A stretch of 64,000 nt of DNA from Nocardia sp. NRRL S-836 (GTDB lineage: Bacteria > Actinomycetota > Actinomycetes > Mycobacteriales > Pseudonocardiaceae): positions 106,646 through 170,645 of the forward strand of contig NZ_LGDY01000124.1 in assembly GCF_001279525.1 (NCBI RefSeq), given 5' to 3'. Shown here piece by piece: positions 1 through 8,013 of the stretch. The position numbers and the translations under genes are program-made. The notes under the pieces are model-generated. The model worked only from the letters and a program-made list of their open reading frames with translations, searched no databases and was not told the DNA's origin. The stretch's first letter is position 1; every line of letters starts with the position of its first letter.

Positions 1-108
1 CTTGCACTTGCCGAGCCTCCCCAAAGCACAGACCACCCCGGAACGGGTGAACCTTGCTGACTGATTGGCCGCCAAGCTACCGAGGACCGGTAGCGTCCAT
101 GCGCCAAG

Positions 109-2643
109 TCAGACTATCGGCCACTGGTGATCGGATCGCACTCGCCCATATGTCGTAGTCCGCTGACGGGCGTTACGCCCTGCTAGTGAAGCCATGGCCT
201 GAAGCTCACGCACAGTACGCGCGGACCCGTGTTCGGACCCGGCCATGCGGCTGATCGTCTCCTCCATCAACGTGCCGCCGAGGTCGTTCGCGCCGCCGTT
301 GAGGATCTCCGCGGTGCCCTCGTCGCCGAGCTTGACCCAGGAGCACTGGATGTTGTCGATGCGCCCGTGCAACGCCAGCCGCGCGAACGCGTGCACGGCG
401 CGGTTGTCGCGGCGGGTGGGGCCGGGGCGGGCGACGCCGGCCAGGTAGATCGGGGCGTTGCGGTGCACGAACGGCAGCGCGACGAACTCGGTGAGCCCGC
501 CGGTGCGGTCCTGCAGCTTCGCCAGCACCCGGAAGTGGCTGAGCCAGTGGCCGGGGTGGTCGACGTGGCCGTACATCATCGTCGAGGACGAGCGGATGCC
601 CAGCTCGTGCGCGGTGCCGACGACGTCGAGCCAGGTGGCGGTCGGCAGCTTGCCCTTGGTCAGCACCCAGCGCACGTCGTCGTCGAGGATCTCGGCCGCG
701 GTGCCGGGGATCGTGTCGAGGCCGGCTTCCTTGAGCTCGGTCAGCCACTCGCGCACGCTGACGCCCGCCTTGGCCGCGGCGGAGACGATCTCCATCGGGC
801 TGAACGCGTGGACGTGCATGCCGGGCAGCCGCTTCTTGATCGCGCGCACGACGTCGGCGTAGTAGGTCACCGGCAGCTTGGGGTCGATGCCGCCCTGCAT
901 GCAGACCTCGGTGGCACCGCTGTCCCACGCCTCCTGCGCGCGGTCGGCGACCTCCTCGGCGCTGAGCCGGAACGCGTCCGCGTCGCGCTCGCGCTGGGCG
1001 AAGGCGCAGAAGCGGCAGCCGACGTAGCAGACGTTCGAGAAGTTGATGTTCCGGTTGACCACGTACGTGACGTCGTCGCCGACCACCTCGCGGCGCAGCT
1101 CGTCGGCGAGGCGGACCATCTGCTCCAGCCCGTCGCCGTCGGCGGTCAGCAACGCCATCGCGGCGTCGGTGTCGTCGAGCAGCGCGGCCGGGTCGTCCGC
1201 GGCGAGCTTCAGCCCACGTTGGACGTCCTCGGGAAGCCGTTGCGGCGCAACGGGAACCTTCAGCTCGGCCCAGTCGCCGTAGACCTCGTCGAAGTCGCCG
1301 CGGCGGTCACCGGTGCGGCCCTCGGTGTCGATGGCGGTGTTGAGGTCGGCGCGGCCGTAGGTGTCGAGGCCGCCGTCCGGTTCCTGCCACTCGCGGCCGA
1401 CCACGGGCGCGTCCGGGTTCGCGAGGCCGTTCTCCAGCGCCAGTGCGGAGACGTGCGCGGTGAGCCGGGTGTCGATCCACTGGCCAGCGGCCGCGCGGAC
1501 GTACCGCGGGTAGACGTTCAGCCGTTCCCGCAAGGAGAAACCGGCTTGACCGGTGATCTCCGCGAGCGTTTCGACCTGTGGCCACGGCTGTTCGGGGTTC
1601 ACGTGGTCGGGCGTGACCGGCGAGACGCCGCCCCAGTCGTCGACGCCCGCGCGCAGCATGAGGCCGAACTCCTCGCCGACCAGGTTGGGCGGCGCCTGCA
1701 CGCTGACCGTCGACGGCATCACCAGGCGCGCGACGGCGATCGTCGCGGCGAGCTCGGTCAGGTCGGCGTCGGGCATGCCGCGCATCGCCGTGTCCGGCTT
1801 CGCGCGGAAGTTCTGGATGATGACTTCCTGGATGTGCCCGTACTGCTTGGCGACCTGTCGCATCGCGAGCAACGACTCCGCGCGCTCGGTCAGGTTCTCG
1901 CCGATGCCGATGAGGATCCCGGTCGTGAACGGCACGTTGACGCGCCCGGCGTCGGTGAGCACGCGCAGCCGGACCGCGGGTTCCTTGTCGGGGCTGCCGT
2001 AGTGCGGGCCGCCCTTCTCGCTCCACAGCCGCTCGGCCGTGGTCTCCAGCATCATGCCCATGCTGGAGGCGACCGGGCGCAGCCGCTGCAGCTCCTCCCA
2101 GCTCAGCACGCCGGGGTTGAGGTGCGGCAGCAGTCCCGTCTCCTCCAGCACCGCGATGGCGCTGGCCCGCACGTAGTCCAATGTGGACTCGTAACCGCGG
2201 GCCTCCAGCCACTCCTTCGCGGCCGGCCACCGCTCCTCCGGCCGGTCGCCGAGCGTGAAGAGCGCTTCCTTGCAGCCCTGCGCCGCTCCCGCACGCGCGA
2301 TCTCCAGCACCTCGTCGCGTTCCAGGAACGCGGCGGGCAGCTTGTGCGGCACGGTCGCGAACGTGCAGTAGTGGCACCTGTCCCGGCACAACCTGGTCAG
2401 CGGGATGAACACCGACCGGCTGTAGGTGACGACACCGGGACGCCCCTCGGCGAGCAGGTGCGCGTCCCGCACCCGGCCCGCCGCGGCCAGCAGCGCGTCC
2501 AGGTCCTCCCCGCGCGCGTGCAGCAGGACCGCGGCCTCGGTCGCGTCGAGCACGGCACCGTCGGCGGCCCTGCGCAGCGCACGCCGCATGGCCGCAGCGC
2601 TCGGACGGGGCTGCGGTGGGGTTAGAGAGATGTCCACTGCCAC
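109..2643 (-). CDS. fbiC: FO synthase, CofG/CofH fusion
   Basis: Makes 7,8-didemethyl-8-hydroxy-5-deazariboflavin (FO), the chromophore of coenzyme F420, from tyrosine and a flavin precursor. It carries two radical-SAM halves. The N-terminal CofG half has the cluster motif CRDRCHYC and the C-terminal CofH half has CYVGCRFC, each CxxxCxxC. At 844 residues it matches the usual length of fused actinobacterial FbiC. I chose the GTG at 2643 because AAGG lies 8 nt upstream; a second GTG at 2637 is also possible. The frame stays open up to 2901, but that extension would run into the neighbouring gene. The F420-type reductase at 17011-17346 is a plausible user of the cofactor. Family call is very secure. 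Confidence 0.96.
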   Translation of the reverse strand: MAVDISLTPPQPRPSAAAMRRALRRAADGAVLDATEAAVLLHARGEDLDALLAAAGRVRDAHLLAEGRPGVVTYSRSVFIPLTRLCRDRCHYCTFATVPHKLPAAFLERDEVLEIARAGAAQGCKEALFTLGDRPEERWPAAKEWLEARGYESTLDYVRASAIAVLEETGLLPHLNPGVLSWEELQRLRPVASSMGMMLETTAERLWSEKGGPHYGSPDKEPAVRLRVLTDAGRVNVPFTTGILIGIGENLTERAESLLAMRQVAKQYGHIQEVIIQNFRAKPDTAMRGMPDADLTELAATIAVARLVMPSTVSVQAPPNLVGEEFGLMLRAGVDDWGGVSPVTPDHVNPEQPWPQVETLAEITGQAGFSLRERLNVYPRYVRAAAGQWIDTRLTAHVSALALENGLANPDAPVVGREWQEPDGGLDTYGRADLNTAIDTEGRTGDRRGDFDEVYGDWAELKVPVAPQRLPEDVQRGLKLAADDPAALLDDTDAAMALLTADGDGLEQMVRLADELRREVVGDDVTYVVNRNINFSNVCYVGCRFCAFAQRERDADAFRLSAEEVADRAQEAWDSGATEVCMQGGIDPKLPVTYYADVVRAIKKRLPGMHVHAFSPMEIVSAAAKAGVSVREWLTELKEAGLDTIPGTAAEILDDDVRWVLTKGKLPTATWLDVVGTAHELGIRSSSTMMYGHVDHPGHWLSHFRVLAKLQDRTGGLTEFVALPFVHRNAPIYLAGVARPGPTRRDNRAVHAFARLALHGRIDNIQCSWVKLGDEGTAEILNGGANDLGGTLMEETISRMAGSEHGSARTVRELQAMASLAGRNARQRTTTYGRVRSDHQWPIV

Positions 2644-2670
2644 GTCAACGACCTTAGGCCGCCGAAATTC

Positions 2671-2704
2671 CTGATCAGTTGTGATCAGCTGTGGGACATC
2701 CCAC
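2671..2704. promoter_or_regulatory. Two dyads between fbiC and the metallophosphoesterase
   Basis: CTGATCA-GTTG-TGATCAG (2671-2688) is followed at once by GTGGGACATCCCAC (2691-2704). They lie just past the stop of the upstream gene and about 30 nt before the fbiC start. They could be a weak terminator for the former or an operator for fbiC. There is no U-tract, so an operator is slightly preferred. Confidence 0.35.
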
Positions 2705-2707
2705 TTG

Positions 2708-4384
2708 TCAGCGCACCGAGACGAGCAGTTCGGTGTTGCGGTCCAGCGGCGTGCCCAGCGGATCCGTGCGCGAGTGGATGTCGTTGTAGGTGAACTCGCG
2801 GCAGAGGCTGGCCAGCGCCGCGTCGCCGCGGTCGTCGTAGTCGACCTGGTACGGCGCATCGGCTTCGAGCAACGTCGTGAACAGCGACAACGTGCCGTCA
2901 CCGTTGTCAGCCACCTCGATCACGCGGGCGTGCTGCGGGTAGTCGACGTGGGCGGCGGTGTTGATCTCCCAGAAGCTCCTGGACGGCGTGTCGTGCCGGT
3001 GCGGCGTGATCACGTTGCGGTGCGTGTGCCCGTTGACCCACGCCAGCACGTTCGGGAACCGGTGCAGCAGCCGGACCAGCGCGCCACCGTCCATGCGCGG
3101 GTCGAGCGGGCGGCGGCGGTCGGGCAGGACGTTGCCCATCGTGCCGCTCGTGTGGTGGCTGAACAGCACGAACAGCTCGTCCGTGACGTCCTGCCGCTGC
3201 GGCAGGCCGAGCCAGTCGTAGTAGAGCGAGCTGTTGCGCCGGAGCGTCCGCTCGATCCAGTTGAGCTGGTGCAGGCCGATCGACCCCTCGGAGAAGCCGG
3301 CGAGGTTCGTGGTGTCCATGCTGATGCCGGTCACGCCCGGCGCCATCCGGAACGTGTAGAAGACGTCGACACCGTCAGCGTTGGCGTCCGTGTAACCGTG
3401 TCCACCCGTCGGCAGATGCTTTCGCACGTACTCGCCGGTGGTGAACAGCCTGCGGCGGTCATCGGGCGTCACGGTCCGGACGACGCCGCCACTCGCGAGG
3501 ATGGCCATCGCTTCCGGAACGGCCTTGGGGTCGTTGAACGCCTGCGCGACCTTCGCGTTCTGCACCGGATCACCGAAGCCGACGATCTTCTTCCGGCCGG
3601 TGTACCAGCTGTCGAGCAGCCCGTCCGGCAACGCACCGACCACGCTGTCGTCGTGGTTGCCGATCGTGGCGTACCAGGGGATGTCGAGTCCCGGACTGGT
3701 GAACGCGCGCACGGCCGCGTCGAGCAACCCCGGCAGGTGCGGGAACCCGGCCGCCTTGTAGTCGTCGGTGCCGGCGAGGTCCGGCTGCCAGAACGTGCTG
3801 ATGCCCGCGTTCTGCACGCCCTCGTACCGGCTGTCACCGGTGTTCGGGGTGATGGTGCCGCCGTTGAGGACCGTGAGGAACCAGTCGAGCTCCACGTTCT
3901 CGTGGTTGTCGGTGTTGTCGCCGGTCGTGATCAGGAAGTCGAACTTCCGCCCGGTGAGCGGCCCGTGCCTGACCGCGTTGACCCGCTTGACCAGCGCCGT
4001 CGACCCCTGCGCGGTGAGCGCCTCCTGGGGCCGGTGCGCGCTGGACCCCATGAGCGGGTGCAGGTACTCGAACCGCAACGGGCTCTGCGCGTCGCAGATG
4101 TGCATGTCGCTGAACTGCACGAAGCTCGCGAGGGCAGTGCGCCGCGCCTCCCGTCCCGCCTTGGCCGGGACGAGGTCACCGCGGACCACCGTGGGCCAGC
4201 CCGGTCCTGCGGTGAGCCTGCGGTACCCACTGGCCCCGACCGGCACGGCCGTTGCTTCGAGCGTGGTGCCCGCGGTGCTCGCAAACGCTTGCGAGTCGAG
4301 CAACGGCACACCTGCCGCACCCACACCCATTGCCAGCAGGAAGGACCGCCGGGTGAAACCAGTCATGACGCCGCCCCGATTCAT
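2708..4384 (-). CDS. Tat-exported metallophosphoesterase (TIGR03767-like)
   Basis: Predicted secreted calcineurin-like phosphoesterase; substrate unknown. The N-terminus has a twin-arginine signal ([10 protein letters not shown]) followed by a short hydrophobic stretch. The metal-binding motifs appear in order: DMHICD, GDNTDN, GNHDD and, near the C-terminus, NGHTHRN. The length (558 residues) and the long inserts between motifs fit the TIGR03767 / PPA1498-type family rather than short cytosolic phosphatases. Two ATGs, at 4384 and 4366, are possible; the second places the signal closer to the N-terminus. The gene is transcribed toward fbiC, 64 nt away, so some read-through is possible. Enzyme family secure, physiological role unknown. 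Confidence 0.88.
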   Translation of the reverse strand: MNRGGVMTGFTRRSFLLAMGVGAAGVPLLDSQAFASTAGTTLEATAVPVGASGYRRLTAGPGWPTVVRGDLVPAKAGREARRTALASFVQFSDMHICDAQSPLRFEYLHPLMGSSAHRPQEALTAQGSTALVKRVNAVRHGPLTGRKFDFLITTGDNTDNHENVELDWFLTVLNGGTITPNTGDSRYEGVQNAGISTFWQPDLAGTDDYKAAGFPHLPGLLDAAVRAFTSPGLDIPWYATIGNHDDSVVGALPDGLLDSWYTGRKKIVGFGDPVQNAKVAQAFNDPKAVPEAMAILASGGVVRTVTPDDRRRLFTTGEYVRKHLPTGGHGYTDANADGVDVFYTFRMAPGVTGISMDTTNLAGFSEGSIGLHQLNWIERTLRRNSSLYYDWLGLPQRQDVTDELFVLFSHHTSGTMGNVLPDRRRPLDPRMDGGALVRLLHRFPNVLAWVNGHTHRNVITPHRHDTPSRSFWEINTAAHVDYPQHARVIEVADNGDGTLSLFTTLLEADAPYQVDYDDRGDAALASLCREFTYNDIHSRTDPLGTPLDRNTELLVSVR

Positions 4385-4580
4385 CGATGGTGAATCGTGT
4401 TCATGTTCAGGGAGCGGCGGGGTGAAATCGATCGGTCAGCCGGGCGACAAGAGCGATAAAGGCTGGTCGGGCTGGGGCGGACGGCCGACTCGACAACCGG
4501 CCGTGCGGCGGCGTTGCAGGGGCGGGAGGTGTGCCGTGACGAGAGACGGGTCGCCGCAGGAGGTCGACACCGGGTGGAGC

Positions 4581-4621
4581 AGACGACCGTGACCGGTGCG
4601 TGGTCCGACCAGCGCTCCGCG
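4581..4621. repeat. 41-bp direct repeat, distal copy (xth 3'-end sequence)
   Basis: Identical over 41 bp to 5335-5375. Read on the minus strand it encodes ERWSDHAPVTVV, the C-terminal signature of exonuclease III. Here the frame does not reach the normal stop and runs on into unrelated sequence. Together with the second copy it brackets the HepT/MntA pair, as expected for an insertion or recombination at the 3' end of an xth gene. The remaining ~250 bp between 4385 and 4634 holds no convincing gene. Confidence 0.85.
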
Positions 4622-4634
4622 CGTCCTGCGTCGC

Positions 4635-4979
4635 TCAGCCGAGCCCGGCCAGCAGCTGACGGATGTGCTCCTCCAGCCGAGGGCGCTTCTCCGTGAGCAC
4701 CTGCCACACCAGAGCGTCGTCCACGCTCGCGTAGCCGTGGATGAGGATGTTGCGGAATGCCACGATGCGGGGCAGGTCGGGGATCGAGGCGGCGAGCTTC
4801 TGATCGACCTTCGAGAGGTTGTTGAGCGCCTCGCCGACGATCTCGAACTGGCGCTCGACCGCTGACCTCAACATCGCGTCGGCCAGGTAGTCCGCGAAGG
4901 ACTTGCCGCCGCTGAACTCAGCGAGCAGTTCGGTGGCGCGCATGGCATCCCACAGGTAGGTGCGGGGATCACGCCGCAT
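4635..4979 (-). CDS. hepT: HepT-like RNase toxin (DUF86)
   Basis: All-helical HEPN-type toxin of the HepT/MntA class (type VII toxin-antitoxin). Residues near 78-85 read RNILIHGY, the Rx4HxY active-site motif of HEPN RNases. Length (114 residues) is typical. The start overlaps the end of the upstream MntA gene by 11 nt, the usual arrangement in which antitoxin is translated first and adenylylates the toxin tyrosine. The whole module lies between 41-bp direct repeats derived from an exonuclease III gene, so it was probably acquired. In related systems the pair acts as a defence or plasmid-stability module; which applies here is not visible. Confidence 0.88.
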   Translation of the reverse strand: MRRDPRTYLWDAMRATELLAEFSGGKSFADYLADAMLRSAVERQFEIVGEALNNLSKVDQKLAASIPDLPRIVAFRNILIHGYASVDDALVWQVLTEKRPRLEEHIRQLLAGLG

Positions 4980-5286
4980 ACAGGGTTTCCTTGGTGTCCA
5001 TGACCTGCTGCCGGAAGTACGGGTTGCGGATGCTCCCGCTGACGACCAGGTCGACCGGCCGGGCGAGGATCCGCTCCAGGCCTTCCTTCAGCGCGAAGTA
5101 CGTGCCGAAGTGGTCGAACCCCGGCGTGACGTCGAAGTCCACGAGGATGTCCACGTCGCTGGACTCGGCGTTGAACGACTCGCCGGTCGCGGAGCCGAAC
5201 ACGTCGAGCCGCCGGACGCCGAGCGCGCGGCACAGGTCCTCGATCTCGGTCAGCCTCGCGGCCACGACCTCATGCACCCTCGCCAC
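4969..5286 (-). CDS. mntA: MntA-like nucleotidyltransferase antitoxin
   Basis: Minimal nucleotidyltransferase (105 residues) that in characterised homologues transfers AMP from ATP to the active-site tyrosine of HepT and so blocks its RNase. The catalytic signature GS-x11-DVD is present (GSATGESF followed by SDVDILVDF near residues 31-50). A third acidic residue is likely in PVDLVVS near residue 78. It is the first gene of a two-gene operon, overlapping hepT by 11 nt. Its upstream flank reaches the 41-bp repeat at 5335-5375 within 50 nt. Confidence 0.87.
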   Translation of the reverse strand: MARVHEVVAARLTEIEDLCRALGVRRLDVFGSATGESFNAESSDVDILVDFDVTPGFDHFGTYFALKEGLERILARPVDLVVSGSIRNPYFRQQVMDTKETLYAA

Positions 5287-5334
5287 CTCCCGGCCACGAT
5301 TGTGCCCGATCCCCGGCGCCCGGTCAGTCCGAGT

Positions 5335-5375
5335 AGACGACCGTGACCGGTGCGTGGTCCGACCAGCGCTCCGCG
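5335..5375. repeat. 41-bp direct repeat, proximal copy
   Basis: Exact copy of 4581-4621, lying inside the displaced exonuclease III 3' end, where it still reads in frame to a normal stop. The two copies are 754 bp apart and enclose only the HepT/MntA operon. Confidence 0.85.
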
Positions 5376-5444
5376 TACGTCGCCGCCCGCTCCACCACCG
5401 CGGACGTCGCGCGGGCCGTCAGCCCGTCCGTCGCCACCTGGTGG

Positions 5445-5466
5445 TCGATGCGCCAGCCCGAGTCGT
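5445..5466. repeat. 22-bp direct repeat, left copy (candidate att core)
   Basis: The 22 bases encoding DSGWRID on the minus strand are identical to 6581-6602 inside intact xthA. Similarity continues on the xth 3' side but breaks off at once on the other side. That is the pattern of a crossover core between an incoming segment and the resident gene. Confidence 0.7.
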
Positions 5467-5498
5467 AAACAACGGACCGGCTGCGAGTTGTGCGACTG

Positions 5499-5798
5499 TC
5501 AGCTCCGCGCCACGCAGTCCGAACACAGTCCTCTTGCCACCGACGCCCGGTTGGCGCCCCCGTTCGCCGGGACTGGAATCCCGTTACCGATCCGCTCCCA
5601 TGCCCCTGGATCACCGGAGATCTTTCCCCAGTACCTCTCAATGTCCGACTCCGTGTTGTGTTGACAGTCAGGCAGATGGGCAAGCGAAGCTGGGCTGATC
5701 AGGATCAACTCGTGAACGGGGACGCGTCGAGTCGGAGCGGCACGGGTGTGCTCGCATTGACCGATCAGCAGGTCGCACTTGACGCAACGGCTCTCCAC
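5499..5798 (-). CDS. Hypothetical Cys/His-rich small protein
   Basis: 99 residues, not recognised. The N-terminus has a CVKC pair followed by CEH, and the C-terminus has CSDC, so a structural zinc site is possible. The middle (HLPDCQHNTESDIERYW) has mixed polar composition typical of a real protein. It lies within the insertion at the xthA 3' end, away from core genes, and has no clear ribosome-binding site. It may be cargo of that insertion. Confidence 0.5.
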   Translation of the reverse strand: MESRCVKCDLLIGQCEHTRAAPTRRVPVHELILISPASLAHLPDCQHNTESDIERYWGKISGDPGAWERIGNGIPVPANGGANRASVARGLCSDCVARS

Positions 5799-5924
5799 GC
5801 CGTGACCATGTCATCCGTCGACAGACCAGTCAAACAGAATGGCGACAGGCACACGGTCCGGCTACCGCCCGCTGTATTTCGCCGCCCACCGGACGCATCT
5901 CTGCAGCACACATGGCGTCGCAGA

Positions 5925-6359
5925 CTACGGCTCACCGTCAGACGGGCCGTTCTCATCGACCCGATTCATCCCCTGAACCGGTGTCGTCAGCATCGCCCTG
6001 CTGGACGTCCGTTTCCGCTCGGTCATCGACCAGGGCACACCAAGGTGGTTCCAGCTGGAAGTGCGGGACGCGGCCTGCGCGATCGTCGGAATGTCCGGCT
6101 TGCTCGCGTTCTTGGCGAGCACGCGGACCTTCAGATAGTCGAACGCAGACTTGGCCATGGCAGCAGCGGTCGCCGCCCAGACGACCTCCGAGCGAATGAG
6201 TGATCGGGTCGTCGGTTCGTGGGCGGCCACACCGTCGAGCGTCCGCCCCGGAGGTCCCTGCTTGTCAGACAGGGGTTCTCCGTACAGCAGCTTGAAGACA
6301 CTCGTAGATATGAATTTCAAAGGCGTAGGAACGGCCCACACGAGTTGAAGACCTGGCAC
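5925..6359 (-). CDS. Hypothetical protein in the xthA insertion
   Basis: Open frame of 144 codons. The part from the internal ATG at 6158 (77 residues, beginning MAKSAFDYLKVRVLAKN) looks most protein-like, so the true product may start there. No known domain recognised. The sequence is rich in Ser, Thr and basic residues near the C-terminus (SMTERKRTSSRAML). It is one of only two candidate cargo genes between the 22-bp repeats. Lower GC than the surroundings fits foreign origin. Could be a remnant. Confidence 0.35.
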   Translation of the reverse strand: MPGLQLVWAVPTPLKFISTSVFKLLYGEPLSDKQGPPGRTLDGVAAHEPTTRSLIRSEVVWAATAAAMAKSAFDYLKVRVLAKNASKPDIPTIAQAASRTSSWNHLGVPWSMTERKRTSSRAMLTTPVQGMNRVDENGPSDGEP

Positions 6360-6450
6360 CGAAGCGGTACGGCCAGCATCCTCTGCGGTATCGCGAGTCG
6401 TCGGAGACCTACGCGGAAGTCATGGATAGCCATGCGACCTACCGCATGGA

Positions 6451-7254
6451 TCAGTGCGAAGGCCAGTCGAAGGTGACCGTCACAGGAGCATGATCGGACC
6501 ATCGTTCCTGGTAGGAGGTCGCACGCTCGACGACTGCTGACGTGGCGGTCTGCGCGATGCGATCCGTTGTGACGACGTAGTCGATGCGCCAGCCCGAGTC
6601 GTTGTCGAACGCCTTCCCGCGGTACGACCACCACGAGTACGGCCCGGTCACGTCGGGGTGCAGCGCGCGCACCACGTCGTTGTACCCGGAGGCGAACACC
6701 GAGGTCATCCACTCCCGCTCGTAGGGCAGGAAGCCGGACTCCTTCTGGTTCGTGCGCCAGTTCTTCAGGTCGGCCTGCTGGTGGGCGATGTTCCAGTCGC
6801 CGCACACGACGACCTCGCGGCCCGAGACGGCGGCCTTCTCCCGCAACGACACCAGGTACGGCAGGAAGGCCGCCATGAAGCGGTCCTTCTCGGCCTGGCG
6901 TTCGGTGCCGACGTCGCCGGAGGGCAGGTACAGGGAGGCGACCACGACGCCGGGCAGTTCGATCTCCACGTAGCGGCCGCTCGACTCGAACTCGGAGGCG
7001 CCGAAGCCGATGCGCACCGATGACGGTTCAACGCGCGAGAGCACGCCCACGCCTGCGCGGCCCTTCAGCGACGACGGGGCGTACACGGCGTGCCAGCCGG
7101 GAGGTGAGTGGAGCTCCGGGGCGAGGTCGGTGGGTTCGGCGCGGACCTCCTGCAGGCAGACCACGTCCGCGGCGGAGGCTTCGAGCCACGCCAGGTAGCC
7201 CTTCTTGGCGGCAGCGCGCAGACCGTTGACGTTGACCGTGGAGACCGTGAGCAC
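6451..7254 (-). CDS. xthA: Exodeoxyribonuclease III (AP endonuclease)
   Basis: Class II AP endonuclease / 3'-5' exonuclease that incises DNA at abasic sites in base-excision repair. Signatures of the exonuclease-endonuclease-phosphatase fold appear in order: NVNGLRAA at the N-terminus, CLQEV (metal-binding Glu), CGDWNIAH, and WSDHAPV at the C-terminus (catalytic Asp-His). 267 residues is standard. I start at the GTG at 7254 because the upstream open frame has no family similarity. The last ~50 codons were apparently supplied by a foreign segment, since a divergent copy of the same gene end is stranded at 5324-5466. The product is full length and should be active. Confidence 0.93.
   Translation of the reverse strand: MLTVSTVNVNGLRAAAKKGYLAWLEASAADVVCLQEVRAEPTDLAPELHSPPGWHAVYAPSSLKGRAGVGVLSRVEPSSVRIGFGASEFESSGRYVEIELPGVVVASLYLPSGDVGTERQAEKDRFMAAFLPYLVSLREKAAVSGREVVVCGDWNIAHQQADLKNWRTNQKESGFLPYEREWMTSVFASGYNDVVRALHPDVTGPYSWWSYRGKAFDNDSGWRIDYVVTTDRIAQTATSAVVERATSYQERWSDHAPVTVTFDWPSH
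6581..6602. repeat. 22-bp direct repeat, right copy (inside xthA)
   Basis: Identical to 5445-5466. It is coding sequence of intact xthA (DSGWRID). Upstream codons are native xthA; downstream codons differ from the stranded copy, so this is the candidate crossover point. Confidence 0.7.
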
Positions 7255-7265
7255 GACGGAGGAGC

Positions 7266-7484
7266 CTACCCAGAGGCCAGACCCCAGGCGTGCGGGTACT
7301 CGGCTCCGCAGCCGGCGCAGTGGGCGCGCAGGTCGAGGTAGCCGACGAGGGTGGCCATCTCGTCGCGGGGCAGTGCGAGCTGGCGCTGGCCGTCCATCTC
7401 GGTGTACAGGCCCTGCCACTCCGGCGTGCAGGAGCACTGGGTCGTGGTCTTGGCCCGGCCCCACCGGAACATGTTGCGCAGCAT
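7266..7484 (-). CDS. Hypothetical 72-residue protein
   Basis: Not recognised. A short soluble protein with CSC near residue 18 and CAGCG near residue 57, which may form a small zinc or redox site. It ends 12 nt before the xthA start, in the same direction, so the two may be co-transcribed. Codon third positions are strongly GC, as in the neighbours, which supports real coding. Confidence 0.6.
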   Translation of the reverse strand: MLRNMFRWGRAKTTTQCSCTPEWQGLYTEMDGQRQLALPRDEMATLVGYLDLRAHCAGCGAEYPHAWGLASG

Positions 7485-7524
7485 GTGCTCCAGTTTGCCA
7501 CGGGCCGCAGACGGCGACCGGCGG

Positions 7525-7836
7525 TCAGCGGCAGGTGGAGTCGCTCGTCAGCGCCACGAACTGAGTGCTCACCCAGCGGCGGTCGCCCAGCATGCGGTAG
7601 CCGTTCTCGACGCGGTCCTCCGCCTCGGTCACGGCGTCGCGCGGCATCGTGGCGACGATCGGCTGCATGTCGCCGGGGCCGGACCGGACGTTGAGGATGT
7701 CCGCGGTCACGGTGATCTTGCAGATTCCGTCGGACCGGTCGCTGCCCATCGGCTTGCCGCCGTTCACGGCGTACATCACCCCCGCGACGCCGAGCACGCC
7801 AATCACGATCATGCCCCGGACCGGAACACCCAGCAT
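7525..7836 (-). CDS. Secreted or membrane-anchored SH3b-like protein
   Basis: 103 residues from the ATG at 7836. One N-terminal hydrophobic helix (VRGMIVIGVLGVAGVMYAV) is followed by a single bacterial SH3-like module, recognisable from ILNVRSGPG and WVSTQF. Such modules sit outside the membrane and often bind cell-wall peptide. Two cysteines (CKITV near the start of the module and the penultimate residue) may form a disulfide. The reading frame is open to 7965 but the extra residues are Arg-rich and unlike a protein start. Exact role unknown. Confidence 0.7.
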   Translation of the reverse strand: MLGVPVRGMIVIGVLGVAGVMYAVNGGKPMGSDRSDGICKITVTADILNVRSGPGDMQPIVATMPRDAVTEAEDRVENGYRMLGDRRWVSTQFVALTSDSTCR

Positions 7837-7959
7837 CGCAGCCTCCAACCGCCCGCACCGCCTTCGAACTGCAGATATATCGGCTGGACGACGGCTCCGG
7901 ACGGCTTGGCGCCGCAACCACCCGCAAGAGGAACCGACCGGGTGACGTGCGACGAGAAA

Positions 7960-7986
7960 GGCCACCCCGGCGTGACCGGGGTGGCC
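7960..7986 (-). terminator. Terminator downstream of icd
   Basis: An 11-bp GC-rich stem (GGCCACCCCGG and its complement) with a 5-nt loop, followed on the minus strand by TTTCTC. It lies 28 nt past the icd stop. Confidence 0.85.
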
Positions 7987-8013
7987 ATTTCGACTGCCTT
8001 GATCAGGCGAACG

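Larger units (their letters stand above)
5324..5466 (-). pseudogene. Displaced 3' end of an exonuclease III gene
   Basis: The minus strand encodes about 47 C-terminal residues of an ExoIII-type protein: DSGWRIDHQVATDGL, then ERWSDHAPVTVVYSD and a stop. It has no start or 5' part. It parallels the last part of the intact xthA at 6451-7254 (DSGWRIDYVVTTD, ERWSDHAPVTVTF) but differs at many bases, so it is not a recent duplicate. Its upstream edge is the 22-bp sequence also found inside xthA. The simplest reading is that this is the ancestral gene end, pushed aside when a segment carrying a replacement end inserted. Confidence 0.75.
5445..6602. mobile_element. ~1.1-kb insertion replacing the xthA 3' end
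   Basis: Bounded by 22-bp direct repeats at 5445-5466 and 6581-6602. The right part supplies the current 3' end of xthA (6451-6602), while the old end is left stranded at 5324-5466. Inside are two short minus-strand reading frames of unknown function and no recognisable integrase. It could be a deletion remnant of a larger integrative element, a cis-mobilised cassette, or the product of recombination with a foreign xth. The gaps 5799-5924 and 6360-6450 show nothing further. Confidence 0.5.

Noticed and set aside
1..108. Possible gene at the left edge
   Set aside because: No reading frame with protein-like composition; only a CTACCGAGGACCGGTAG dyad, too weak to call.
229..2625. 798-codon plus-strand open frame opposite fbiC
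   Set aside because: Antisense shadow caused by high third-position GC; composition is Val/Arg/Asp-rich without domains, while the minus strand encodes intact FbiC.
4381..4707. 108-codon minus frame holding an ExoIII-like fragment
   Set aside because: Only 12 residues match exonuclease III (the 41-bp repeat); the rest is arbitrary sequence, so annotated as a repeat rather than a gene.
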